Positions 12,359 to 25,600 of a stretch of DNA of 64,000 bases are shown here, piece by piece. How positions within the stretch are numbered: the stretch's first letter is position 1; each line of letters opens with the position of its first letter. This DNA is from Smittia aterrima. Its lineage: Eukaryota > Arthropoda > Insecta > Diptera > Chironomidae. Made by a program: the position numbers and the translations under genes. Location of the stretch: contig CP093831.1 in NCBI GenBank assembly GCA_033063855.1, forward strand, positions 16,740,001 through 16,804,000, read 5' to 3'. The notes beneath the pieces were generated by a model that saw nothing but the letters and a program-made list of their open reading frames with translations, did not search any database and was not told the DNA's origin.

Positions 12359-14770
12359 TGTTTTCAATTATCACTGTGCACTGTTTACCCAAAGACTTTT
12401 TCTCACCGAAAAACAATTATTTCTATTTTTTGACATAAAACAAGTTGGAAAATCGATATCAGAGGATTTCTCCAAGTTCTTTTTTTGTATTTTGCCTTGA
12501 CGGGGTTTCGCTTACGTTCTCGTTAGCCAAGAGAGAAAGAGAAAACACGTCTTAACTGGTCGGAAAAACTCACGAGACTGATTTTGTGGAACGTAAAAAT
12601 GTTCTCCATGCATACACAGAGAAGTCAGCGTTGTTGTTTGGGGAGGAAAATTCAGTTTTACTCTCTGTCTCACCCAACACGAAGCTTTAGCTTGAAAGGG
12701 AAAGAGGAGGCGAAATGTAACGACGAGAGCGCTGAGCCGAGAATGAAAATCATATCAACATTAATAAAGGCACAAATTCATTTTCATTCGTTGCCTGATG
12801 CAACTCAATGTTATTTTTATTTATTTTCAGTTGCCATGAACCACCCTGAGAGCTAACCGGCTTTGTTTCGCGAGAGTGACAACGACGATGAAACTTTATT
12901 ATGCTCTTGAACTATAGCGAACAGGTAGGTGGGAAGGGAATAAACGATCCAAACAGGAGCGTTTCAGAAAGAGCAAGGCTTTTCCTTACTTTTAATGGGA
13001 AAAAGAATAAGCTTACGGGGAAAATGTGAAGTTTATGATGATGAGAATGAAAAGTTTTTTTTTTCTTCGTTCTCATCATTCGTCATTCTCATTCCATTCA
13101 AGACCGCCCAAGGTTCAAGGTTACATTTGGTCATACGAAACTTTGAATAAATAAAAGTCTCATTTCATTTCCATAGCAAACAAAATGAGGGCGTCCTGGA
13201 GTTAATTCTACGACATTGCCTTACGTAACTTTTGCCTCAACGACCGATCCAGTTTTACGATGAGAAAATTATCATATTTGTTCGCAAAGAATTCTATTTT
13301 CCGGATAGTAAAGAAGAGTTTTTATTTCCAGGATAATTCACTTGGCGGAAGTCGCGTCACATGTGCGTGTTTCGTCTTCTTTTCGCTTGACTTTGGTAGA
13401 GTGGGAGAATGATTATTTTCCATGATAGCACTTGAGAAATAATTCATGACACAATCATGATTTATTCGAAAGGAATCTGTGGTTGATGACAATAGCTCGA
13501 AGTAAAAATAAAAACCAAGAGAATGCCGATAGCGATAAAATCTTTGCTTTATGTCTGAACTTTTTTTTGTTTCCGTCATCATTCTTCTATGTCGGCTTTT
13601 TATGGCCAAAGCTCAGTCAAGTGAATTTATTTATTTATTTAAACTGTCGTGTAACTTTCAAACGGTTTCATCTGAGATAAGGTCACGTTTGTTTGATTAT
13701 TCAATTGACTAATCAAAAAAGCTCTGCGCACCCTTCATAATTTGTGATCTAATTTGTGAGCGCACGCTTTCTTATCCTCATAACTCATCGAAAGCGATGG
13801 AAGATAAAACAACAGCAGACAAAGCGTGTCTGATTTCATGAGCAATTTAGCCTCATTTTCGCGATCCATGCTTCCTCCACCCCACGTTCATTTGGAATTG
13901 ATTTGTTATGCAAATCGCGCTAAGAACGTGAACGAATGTAAAGGATTGAACTCGTACAAACTGCCATCGACCCCCACATGGTTAAAGCTTTAGGGGGTGT
14001 TCCTAAACAGAAGTTTAGGCTCGTCACATTAAATATGAATAACGTGGTTGTTCGTATTCACTTTGGCGAAGTGAAACTCTTGCTACTACTTCTCATCTAA
14101 CTGAGTTACAGCTCTCCAGTGGATTACGCGATTTATGAACAATTCCTTTTCGAAACTTTCGTATTTTTTTTCTTTCTTCTTCGCCAACCATAAAACACAA
14201 ATTTTTGGCAAACAAAGCGAAGAATCGTGAAAGAAAGCAACGCTACGGTTCAAGTGACAGGAAATTATTCTGTGTCGTGCGAGTTTTCTATGCGTGGAAG
14301 CTTGAAACTCTCAACGCCATCCAGACTGACTATAAGTAATTTGATACAATTTCTTTTTCGCTAGGAAAGTTTCCAAGAACTTTCAAAGCTTTTCTTCTAC
14401 GCTCTTTGTGAAAATCAATAATTCTGAGTATCATGGAGTGGGGATCCCAGCATAATTTCGTTTGCCAATGTTTCCATTCCAAGCCACTCGCTCGTATCCA
14501 CGTTTCTGTAAAACATAAATGAATTTTTTTTCCTGTAACGAGGTCAGGGTTATTACAAACTCATAGAACAAACGTTGTCACATGTACATGAACATCATTT
14601 CATCCTTTATTGCATTATTTTATCTCAACTCAAGCTGTTCGAAGGAAACTCGATAAAAGGCACTCTGGTTAATTAAAACAAAATTTTACGAGACGCGCTG
14701 TCGACAGGTGACAGCTGACACATCGTAAAAAGCCTAAAGTCGACAGTTTATGCTCTAAGAGGAGTCTCAG
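12359..14770. other. Intergenic, igl upstream region, no gene seen
   Basis: About 2.4 kb of AT-rich sequence between the igl start and the zinc-finger gene stop. Open frames here (for example 12584-12856 and 13322-13609) are short, lack splice-supported continuation and look non-coding. It probably holds the igl promoter and 5' UTR and, near 14770, the 3' UTR of the zinc-finger gene. Confidence 0.5.
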
Positions 14771-15379
14771 TTATCTAAGAGCTCCCAAAAGCTCTTTTAT
14801 AGAGTCTTCGTTGATCGTCTCGAGTGTCGATGGAAAGCTCATGCTGTAATTATTGTTATGGCCCAGACTCGCCACATCGTAACTTGAACTTAACATAGTT
14901 CCCGTCGTCATGTTGTTGTTGTTGTTGTATAACATCACGCTCGAGTTATCACCAAACACATTGTCCACAAGGTGTGGACGTTCGTTTTTCATTATTTTCT
15001 CATAGGAATCGTCTTTTAGTAAATCCTCGAGACAGAATTCGTGACTTTCGTGTAAAGTTTGACTCGAAATGGAAACCAGATCATTTGTATTCGTTGATGT
15101 TTCGTTAGCAACCGACGACGACACTATGGTTGATGGTAAAATCGATGAATTTTGCATTAATTTCTGGATCAGTTCGCCGGGCTGTTTCACCAACACTCCA
15201 CTGCACTTGTGCGAACGTTGGCTGACCTTGTAACGGAAACCTTTTCCACATTCTATTGGAAATAAAAATTGAGTTGAGTAAGGGGAGGCAATGACGGAAA
15301 TAAAGCAATATTTGTTACGAACCAGTGCAAATGTAGGGAAGGGCACCCGTGTGGATCCGAGAGTGGACAAGATACGACA
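14771..15379 (-). CDS. C2H2 zinc-finger protein, last two exons only (partial)
   Basis: Two minus-strand exons are readable: 15379-15323 (57 nt) and 15252-14771 (ending in TAA). Joined in frame they give YLVHSRIHTGALPYICTECG followed by KGFRYKVSQRSHKCSG. That is the end of one C2H2 finger, a TG-type linker and a final finger with C-x2-C-x12-H but a following HKC instead of a second histidine, as seen in the last finger of many dipteran ZAD-type zinc-finger proteins. The ~145-residue tail is Ser/Asn-rich with an asparagine run (about 14913-14937 in DNA) and ends in an amphipathic stretch, DSIKELLGALR. Likely a nuclear DNA-binding factor. Upstream exons are missing: 15382-15507 gives no clear coding and the assembly gap follows. 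I do not recognise the orthologue. Confidence 0.7.
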   Translation of the reverse strand, partial: CRILSTLGSTRVPFPTFALVRNKYCFISVIASPYSTQFLFPIECGKGFRYKVSQRSHKCSGVLVKQPGELIQKLMQNSSILPSTIVSSSVANETSTNTNDLVSISSQTLHESHEFCLEDLLKDDSYEKIMKNERPHLVDNVFGDNSSVMLYNNNNNMTTGTMLSSSYDVASLGHNNNYSMSFPSTLETINEDSIKELLGALR

Positions 15380-15507
15380 CTAAGGATGACATAAAAAGGA
15401 CAACAATTAAGATTATCGCCGCGTAATTTGATCGCCCTTAAATTTTTTATAAGCTTTTTTTACCGTCACGTAGGCGTTTTGTTCACGTTTTGACTCGCGA
15501 TATCAGT

Positions 15508-15607
15508 NNNNNNNNNNNNNNNNNNNNNNNNNNNNNNNNNNNNNNNNNNNNNNNNNNNNNNNNNNNNNNNNNNNNNNNNNNNNNNNNNNNNNNNNNNNNN
15601 NNNNNNN
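15508..15607. other. Assembly gap of 100 N
   Basis: Exactly 100 undetermined bases, the conventional placeholder for a scaffold join of unknown length. It lies upstream of the two zinc-finger exons, so the 5' part of that gene may be in the gap, beyond it, or on another contig if the join is wrong. Confidence 0.98.
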
Positions 15608-18600
15608 AGCGCAAAAAAGTCAGCATGCTCTGCCTGCGGATCAACGACATACGCAGCGGGAATACAACTAACGACTAAACTCTGAAAAATTCTATCAAGA
15701 TTGACCCCGGCTTCTCAACAGGAATCAGTTGTTCATAGTGAGCGAAGCTCCGTTGGCAAGCAAATCACACAAAAGTTCCCTCCTACTCTTTGTGTATAAC
15801 TGTATGCAACTCTCGTCGTCTCATTCTGACTCAACGAGCTAAACAGAAACAAATCGATTGCTGTTTCGAGAGTTTCTCTCACAATCGGAGAAACATGCGT
15901 GAAGCTCTTGAATGCGGAAAATTCGATGAGAAAAATTCATTGATCAGACTCACGTCGTGTCGCAAATTCGCCGAAACTTTTCATTCACATTTTCTCCATG
16001 GAAATTTAATTAATTCAATCTCTCTGCGACCGCTCACCATAAGAAAAAACCAAGAAACGAATTAATCAAATTTGTCTGCTGTCGTTTCGCTTCTCTCACT
16101 CACTCGCTCTCCTAAGAAAAATATTTGACAAACAATCTTATTAGACTAATCTCATCACAGAGCGAGCGACGAACAAAAATATCGAAGAAGAGATGAAATT
16201 TGTCAAGAGGCGCTATTTAATAAAGAATAAAGAAATCTCCTTTTTGCAGTCTCAGTTGGAAGTCTTTATTGTCGCACGTTTAGATCACAATTTATCATTT
16301 CGATGTTAACATTTGTTTGGTGAGAGCTTTCAGCTCATTAAGGAAACTTCGACGTTTTGCTTTAGTTTCGTGAGCTTCAATCGCAACCCCAACATTGTAA
16401 CTGAAATTATTTGCATATTCCAATTCAGTTTCATATTTTTATTGCTCACGCTAATCCAATTAGTTCGCGGCTATTTCTCCTAATGAGACATTTTTACGAT
16501 GTTTCTGTGTGTTTTCATAAGAATTTACAATTTTCACCTCGAACTTCGCTCTTGATTCCTGTAATATCATCCAATAAGCCACAGGCTTGCTATTCACGCA
16601 TGAAATGAAATCATTAATGTTTAGTTCCTTTTAATCGAGTGATAAAAGAGATCGTAAAAAATAATTGTCTGCGATATCGAAGTCGTTGGAAAATAGGCAA
16701 ATGGCTTTTGATATGTTTCGAGCGATTTTTGCATGTTGCGCTGCAAAGCAATTACGGAGCGCCTACCAAGAGATCGTCTTCGAAACACCTTGCGATTCGT
16801 TGAGTTAATCATTCGATACCCGACTGAGACCGATGACTTGAGAAGATTGTTATGATAAAAATGAGAATGAGACTTTAACTCGACGACAATTTATTTGTTT
16901 ATTTATTTTTATGTAAATTTAAATAATTTAATTGCTCGCTCAACATCTTAAAGTGATGGGTTTGTTTCTTGTTCAACGACAGAAGAGTCTTTTGATGAAG
17001 CGAGAACGTTGCTCTTTAAATGAAAGAGATGAACAGATACTCGCGACCTCACACACAACCATAAACAAGCCGAACGCACATTGGTTAATGTTGGCTGGAG
17101 CAGTTGCACAACACTCATCTGATCAACGATCCGAAGCGAAGTAAAAATGGGCGCGTCTAAAACATAAAACTCACGCAAGAGCATAAAGATTTTATTTTTC
17201 TCTCGCTCGAAATGTTCATTCCTTAGACAACTTTTAAAATATTTTTGTGAAATGTAAAATAATTTCTAGCTTCTTAGAAATTTCTTCGTAGGTAATGGAA
17301 AATAATTGAGCAGGTCAGAAACAAGAAGAAGAAATAATTAAACCATAAAAGAGCTTAAGAGTTTTACATTGACATTATCTTATTAATATTTTCTCGTTTT
17401 AATCCTTTCGCTTTAAAAGTCAAGAAAGACGAAAAGAGAGATTGACTGTTTGACTTTTTAAGAAAGAAAAATCTCATAAAACAATAAAACATTCAACCCT
17501 TTCGTTTTGGGGGCTGAAGGTGTTGCGGCCCTCAAACGATATGTTTACGATGTCTTCTGTGGAAAACCGTAAAAGTTTATCCTTGAACAAACACACCATT
17601 CTTTATTCTTTCTTGTTTCGCTTCGAGGATAAAGAAAAAATTTACTTTCCTACGATAGATAATCCTGACAAATCGAATTTTCTTCAACGGATTATGACTT
17701 TCTCTAACCAAACGGTTGCCGAAACCTTTCCTTCATTTACATTCCAAGCCGATGATCTTGTAATTACCTTGGTTAAGTTGAGAAATCTGCAAACCGCGTA
17801 AATAAATTGTTTTTGCTGTTGACTTGAGGAATCTCTGATTTGTTTAATTATCATAAATTCAGTTCGAAACATAAGAAATGATAAACTACGAGCACCGCAA
17901 ATCGAGCTTCTCTCTCTTGATGAATTCGACAACTCTTCCAGGGATATCAACGCAACTCTTCGTTCTTAACTTTGCCTTCAAGATCAAAGCTCTGAACTGT
18001 TCGCTAAATAAGAATCAACGCAATAAAAGGCAATAATGCTCGAGTCTTTATCGAAAAGGCAACGAAAAAAAGTGCGCAGCTCGATATGTGAAAAAATATT
18101 GATGATCAGAGCACAGCGGTCGATTAAATGTTTTACATTCAACCAAAAAATATTTATTTATTTACTCTCGACAATGACTCTACTGTTTTCCAGTTGCATT
18201 TCTTCTCCTTTCCTTCGATTTTCTGCGAAGCTTCAGCAGCACAGGGTTGAAATATTAATTTATTTCTCATGTTCCTCTCCCCGGCACATAATTCATGTCA
18301 TTTATATTGGCAATACACGGCGAAAGAGCCACTCATAATAGTTTTTACACGAAGCGGACGGAGAGAGAAGGCGGAGGGAGACGGTTGCTATTTAGTTTTG
18401 CTGGGGACATGGAGACGAAGTCGTCTATGTTCTGCGATCAATAAATGCCATTAAATCAAAACATTTCCAGTTTTACTTAATGACATGGGTGGCAGAAGTC
18501 ATCAATCAACAGAATGCTACGAAAGTAAAGTTACTCGCGATACTCACGGGACTTTAGGTGTCTGCTGATCATGATCGCGCATTCGGTAAACAAAAAAAAA

Positions 18601-19477
18601 GTCTCATTCGGCAAACTCTAACAAGAGAAGGGAAAGAAAACAAATTCCAAAGATTCCTTAGCGAGACACGAAGCTCCATGGCTCGGTTCATTAATTTATC
18701 ATCGATTTCCAGTTTCCAGACCGAAAATTAAATCATTTATTCATGACGCAAAAACGAATCGTGTTCATACAAATGATGGAACATAACGTGGATTTCGGAT
18801 TTTTAATTCATTTCTCTCTCTCTCCCTTTAATTTCTGTAAATTTATTCGTTCCATCAATGTGAGGCGAGCGAGTGGAATGGAGAAAAACAAACCGCAATC
18901 ACGCTTAGCCATGCAAACATGTTAAACTAAAATATGAAAAATGTGTTTTGTTGAGGAAGCCGAGTTTCAGAATTTGAGGGACGACAGTTCAACTTCATTC
19001 GCGAGTTCATAGATGAAGCCATTCGTTGGTTTGTTTAAAGATCTTTGTCCACCGATTACTTTTCGTCTTGTTGTGAACATAAATCTGCTTCACCAACAAA
19101 ATGAAAGAAACAACGGATGAAATTAATAAACTAATGATATTCCTCCATGTTATTAGAGAAATTTATTAACCGGGCGCTGCGTTGTTAGCTTTTCGGAGAT
19201 ATCAGCTTTTGATGGAAGTTGAGAGAAGGAAAATGATGTTAATTAATTACCGTTTAATGTTCTGCCATTTGTTTTCGTTTGTTTGAAATTCATTACAACA
19301 AGCTGAGCTCGGCCGCTCTCTTACTGAATTGATTAAACTTCATGTGTTTGTTTACAATTCGTGATGAATTCCCGGTGATTATAGGTCACGACACTGAGCT
19401 GTCGGAGCACAGTAGAGAAGTGAGAACTTTCAGAAGTTTCCCAGCATCAAAATCCAATTTTCGTTCGCCTTAATCTT

Positions 19478-19618
19478 ATCCAATTAATCATAAAGCTGCT
19501 GCCCAGCGCAAACAATAATAAATTTATGACCGTCGATTACATAAATTAGACACCGAAGCAGGACACAAGACCAGCATTAGAGGAACCAATTTAAAGCTAG
19601 CGGGATAATCCAATTAAT
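19478..19618. promoter_or_regulatory. Candidate enhancer: cluster of homeodomain-type motifs
   Basis: The 11-mer ATCCAATTAAT occurs twice, at 19478-19488 and 19608-19618. The second copy overlaps a Bicoid/Orthodenticle-type TAATCC (19606-19611). A posterior-Hox/Caudal-type TTTATGAC lies between them (19523-19530). The stretch to about 19800 is less AT-rich than its surroundings. Motif identities are established knowledge; enhancer function is inference, since such short motifs are common in AT-rich DNA. Confidence 0.25.
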
Positions 19619-22600
19619 GTCTCAAACACTCGAAATTGAAATCCACCTTTGCTGTCCTTAACCGCTGCGGCAAATAAGCAATCAATGTGTGACAAATTGA
19701 ATTGTCCTGGTCGTCTCCGATGAGCGCCCCACGATGCAAGGTCTAAGTCGAAAACAGCTTTCTGATAACCCTTCGAGCCGTCATAACTTGTCGAACATTC
19801 TAACAATAAAATTATTATGATCCGCGTTTGTTTTTAACGATAACGAATCCTTGAGGGACTCTTTGTGACTCAATTTAATGACTGCACGCATCTTTATGTG
19901 ACCATAACTTCATATATTTCACTCTTATTCCCCAAAAACAAACCACGATTGTTCATGTGTCTTCTCTCATTTCTGTGGTCTTTTTTACGACTGTTTGTTT
20001 ACGACGAGAGACAAGAAATAAAAACGAACGATTTTAATTTATGGTTTGAATCTACCCCGCGCGGTTCCATAATTCATCAATAACTTTTTTTAATCATTTC
20101 AGTTCTGTTCAAGTTTCCATCAAACATCGCCCAGGTGGAACATTTCTCTACGAAGCTTTTCGTTTTGTTCGTGATGCTTGAGATGAAAGAATTTCTTGAT
20201 GGGTCTCTTTTGATTCTTTAAACGTCAGTTCATCAGACTAAAGCAGTCTCCTCAAGACTTGAACGCAAAGAAAAACAAAAGGAATTCATTCAATTAAAGA
20301 AGAGTTAACTCGTGTGATTGATTCATTGTGTATCCATTCTCGCGTCACAAACGACGTAAAGCAGAAAACGAGCGAAAGCATGCACATCAACGTAAGCTTC
20401 ACAATCACAAAGAAAATAAATTGAAATAATCTTCTTAACTGAATTTGCATCACAAAGCCACACAGAATTGTTAAGCTCTTAATGTAGAGCTTTCAATATT
20501 GTCATCATAAAATGGAACAAACAACAAGCTTGATCTGAGTATTATCGACTTTATTAAGTGATAACGTGCATTGAAATGATTCCTAAGAAGAACTTGTTTC
20601 ACTTTCAACTTTGTTGCAATTTTAACAGAATTTTCTTTAATTCCTCGTAAACTTCATCACTTTGATAAAAATCGGTAAATTGAAACTGCTAATGGCACAC
20701 GACATCATCATAATTTCATTTGAAGTGTCAATGGACTTGAGAGGGTTTGCAGAGTTCGGCAATCTCCGATGATATTAAAGATGAAACAAATTCTCGATAT
20801 AAATCAAAAACATTTTTTGTCTTTGGAGTTTCAATAAAAGAAGAGAAACAGAATAAACTTTTAAATATTTTATCGTTTTTATTCAAATATGATGGACATA
20901 TTTTATTAAAACAGAGATGAGGAATAAAAAGAAAAAAAAATTATGAATGTGTTTTAAATAAAATAGTCGTAAAAAGTTGAAAGAAATATCATTTATTAAG
21001 AATCTTTTTCTCTTTTACTTGCGAACGACTCGCGCGGACACATATCACAAGCAAAGAATTTATTGAAATAGCGACAAGAATTATGAAGCCAATAAAGAAA
21101 TTAGAAGAGAACATTACTTATTCATCTTTTGAGGTTTTGTCTTTTACGGCTTTCGAATTTATTGTTTCCGACAAATCTTCTCGCTCTTGATTGTTTTAAT
21201 GATTCATTAATAGCCAATCGTTTTTGTTTGCGAAGGTTTGTTTGTAAGTTTGGGGAAAGGAAAGTTTAGCTAACTTATTTGCCATTTAAAATTGAATGAG
21301 ACAAGCATCTCTAATTTAATTATTTTGTTCTTAGAGGAGCTTGGAGTGTGTACCCACAAATGATCACAGAAGAAGCCTAGTCCTCACTTGATATTTATTG
21401 AGTTTTTGACAAACCTCAATTAAATGTTATAACCGCAAAAGATTTAACAGAAAGTTTATGATTCATTGACAAATATTTATGAAGGAAATTTGATCTGTCG
21501 CTGAAACGGCATCGCTTTGATGACAAAATTATATTTCTTATCATCTCGCGAGAATCAATAATCGGAATGATTTTGTGTCTGATTAATGCTTCAAATGTTT
21601 TCTTCGGAAAGAATCGAAAATGTTTCTTCGGGGGAGAGAAGGGGCAGAGAGAATTAAGCATAACCAAATCCAATTATAAAATGAAATACAAAAGTAAACA
21701 AATCAGAATGCTATAAATAATGTGAATGTTATTAGTTTTTTCCTTTCGAAAAAGATAAAATTATCATAAAAAATTTGTTCGAATTTATTAAATATTAACG
21801 ATAAAGATTTCCGAGCCGGAGAGACATTTCTTCTTTTATTTTCAGCTTCGCGTCGTTTTGTTCAAGAATTTTTATGTCATTTTGTGTGTTTGGTGTTAAA
21901 GCTCGTTTCATTTTAAAGTGTTTAAGGCTTTAGGCTTTGTCTCGATCGCCCTTTCAAACTCTTTTACTTTCAATTTTCTGATCTTTCCTTATTTTGTTTT
22001 CTAAACATTTTCTTATTAATTTATTAATGAATTAAACATTTTTCAAAAGATTTTCAAGACACAAAAGTTTTTTTTTCGTCTCTCTCTCAAGATTTGGGTT
22101 GAGTTTTTGTTTGGAGCCTGCGCGACGACGACGATCGTTCTTTTCGTGATAAATTATTGGTTAGCGTAATATTTTTTCCGTTTGCTCGAAGTCAGACACA
22201 TTGCTCATGTGTGGAATAAAGACGAAGCTTGGCATGCAAAGTCCGACGAAGCGTTCGAAACTATTCTTCATGTTTTTATGGTCGAAGAACAATTTTTCAC
22301 CTCCGATCATAATTGGAATTCCTCCTCCAAGGTCCTGATGATTCTCAGAAATCAATTTGTTCTTCTTTTTCATTCCTTCCAGCGATCTGACCAATTAATC
22401 ATCGCGATGGTATTCATTCGCTTTAAATACACAACAATTAATCATTCAATTAACTGAACAGCAAACAAATCCTTCCCTGAACGAATTTACTGAAACAAAA
22501 GGAAACATCGTCGAGCTAAAAAAGGGCGTGCTCGAGGTTGAACCCATCTTGATTGTTTTATGAAAACGATTAATTGATTAGCTGCCTTTTGCTTCCACAT

Positions 22601-25600
22601 AATGGAGCACTTGGATAATTGAGGCAATTAACTTACTCGAGGCGAGTTCTCTTTTGATTAAGACAAATCTTTTCAGTCCTCAAACTCGTCGGCTTACGAA
22701 AACTTTCCCCACGGATTCAAAGCAGAGAAAAACAGCTAATCATGATCAACCTGAACATTGAGTAACCAACCCAAATAATTCAACAATAGAGACGTCATAA
22801 ATGGCATTCGCTTCAACATTTCATGCACTAAATGATGATTTAATAATCAACATGATGACGAGCCGATATGTTTTGCGAAAGCAGCTGTCTCATCGACAAG
22901 TCGTTAATCACTTCTTCCTTCAGAAAAAGTTTCTGCTGTCAGACAGAAATCTGAAACAGTTTTCTTTCTTGTCAATTGTGAATATTTTCTGCCTAACAAA
23001 GAATGTTTAAGGAATTTGAAATTCATCCTCGTTGAAAAGACAAGACAAACTAATCGAAAGGAAAATTTGTCAGAAGACGAGACTCATTCGAGAACACCCA
23101 AGAAATATTTCTTTTGTTGAAATCTTCTTTGCATTTCGCTTGTGAGTCCTTTCATGATCAATCTCTATTAGGAAACTCATCTTCCTTTGAAATTGAGTGC
23201 TCAGCGAAACTTTCTCTAGGCAAACTAAGAGTTAAAAATATTTTTTCATATCAAAATTGTCTCAATATTTTTTTATAGCCTGCGATAGTTTCTTTTCGCA
23301 TAAACATCTCGGGAAGAAAATTAAAACCGTAAGTCAAGTTTTATGACCTAACGTGGCCATAAACCTGCTGGAAGATGTGCAAAAAAAAGCAATAACCAAG
23401 ACTTTCTTCCAAGAACATTCTTTGCCACCCCCGCAATAAATCATAAGCAAAGTCAAAATAAGAAGACAATGTGCAATAGAGTTTCTCTCTTTTCTCCTTC
23501 ATCTACATTAGCTTGCAGTCCTTCTAATGAAAAACCTCGAAATTTATTGCACATTTCTGGCAAGAAAATTTAAAAACCTTCACAATCCTTCTTCGAAGTC
23601 TTGAAAAGTTTAATTCCTGTTTACTCATTAAAATTTAATTAAAACGACTGCAAGTTTGTAAGTTCGAAACAATATTTCCTTGTTCAACGCAATAAATTTC
23701 AATTAATTCTTTGTGTTAATTATAAATCAACGTTTCTCGGATTCTGCCGAGTAAAAATATCAAATTTCGTCTTGTCTTGTTTTTAGAGGAATCAAAGATT
23801 CTTTCTAAACGGTTGAGTTGATGATACGTGCGAGATAAACTGACATTTAAGGAGGAACACACGACAAAACATCAACCACACTTTCGTCTGCTGCTGATTT
23901 ATCAGTTAAGAGACGATCAGATTGACGACGTCACCTCAATTTTCACAGGAAATTAGCACGCTCCTTACCATCTTTTCTCTCTAAATTTTACACCTTTCAA
24001 GGCATTTACAAAACAAAATCATGTTCCTCGTTTTGTCTCTTTGGCAATTGTTCCACTGCGTCCACTGCCTCAGCATGCGACGTCAAATTAAAATCATTTG
24101 TGCAATGATATATGCCAGTGAGTGAAATTTAAAAGGACCCAGAGCGGAGAAACCTGCGTGTGATTGCATTGTCTGGGGAGTCTGAGGCCCTTGCCTTCCA
24201 ATTGTGATGTTGAAACAGACAAATTTCTTAAAAGAGAAACATTCAAATAAGCTTTGGTTGTTTGGCAAACCAAATGATTGGAAGGACGATACCATAGATA
24301 AACTTGCACATGTCTCAGCCTCCTTTCGTCCTTCTTCTCACTCCATCTCGTTTACGTTTTCATTTGTCGAAAAGTCATAAATTCTTCATTATTTCGTTAT
24401 AAGCCAATATTTTGTTGTTTATTTATGCTCTCTCGCAGCACTCCTGCTATGAAGAGGGCAAAAGGAAGATCTGACGCGTGCATTAGATGCTCAGGGTAAT
24501 AAATATGTTGCCTGCTTGTGTCGTCGTCTCTCTCAATGCACATCATAGCGTATTGTCGTAATTGTCGACGATGAACAAAGATGAATTGATACCGGAAACA
24601 AATTTTGAAACATCTCACAATGCGAGAACGAGAACAGGAAGAGACGTACAGAGATACAATAATCGTCATTATTATTGGAAATGTGTGTGCGTTGCAATTG
24701 AGTCAGCAACACCCTTTGAATGTCGAAGCACTGATGAATGGGAGAACAAACAAACAATCGAGAGTCTAATTTTATTGCAACAAATTACTTCACACATTTT
24801 TATGATTGCTCGACATTTCGAGGCCAATAAATCTCCTCCCTCGTAAACGAGTCGTTTGTCTTTTGGCAGTTGTTAATAAAATCCAAGAAATTTTGAAAAG
24901 AGAAAAAAAATAGTTTGACACTTAGAAAATTAAATCATTGATTGAAAAAAAGAAAAATCTTGTGCAATAAAACATTCGTTTTACACCGGTAATCGAAGCC
25001 GCGATCTTTAACGAAATGTATCTTACATCAGCAAACGTTGTATTTACTGTTGACAACTGCGAAAAACATTCAACAAAATTCGATTATGACTTGCAAACTC
25101 TTTTAATAATAAAATAATTATTTCGCTACAATTTTAATTAAAATTAATTTAAGATTTTCGGTTTGCGAGCTTCCATTTTCGATGAAATTATTTGAGAAAT
25201 TCCGAAATTACATTTTTCATTAGCTAAACGCCGGGAGTTCGGTTACAGTAAAAAATTATTTATAAATTAGTTCTCTTATGATGATAAATTTCCTCTGATG
25301 AAGAAAATGAAAATTGTGCGAGAGATAGCGAGGCCGTACATGGAGAATAATTATTAAAGAAAGACGAAGTTTTATTCGTTTTGTTCGCAATTTTAGGTCG
25401 ACGATTTCATTCTCCATGGCGACTGCACGAGTCGACTGTGATTGAAGTTTGTCGAGACTCGAGAGGAAGCAGAAACATTTGTATTTGGATCATCAGTGTA
25501 ATGAGCGGCCGCCACTGTCGGTAAATGATGTTGAATTAGCTTTTAATGGGGGCTGGAGAGAAGAGAAGTTCATTAATTTAAATTCGTAATGGAGTTTTGT

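Noticed and set aside
15490..15678. Open frame running across the 100-N gap
   Set aside because: It exists only because N codons do not create stops; the flanks show no coding character.
22161..22457. Overlapping open frames on both strands
   Set aside because: Mirror frames in AT-rich DNA with no protein features; no basis for a gene.
24083..24309. Two overlapping minus-strand open frames
   Set aside because: Two frames of the same strand open simultaneously is typical of chance; neither resembles a protein.
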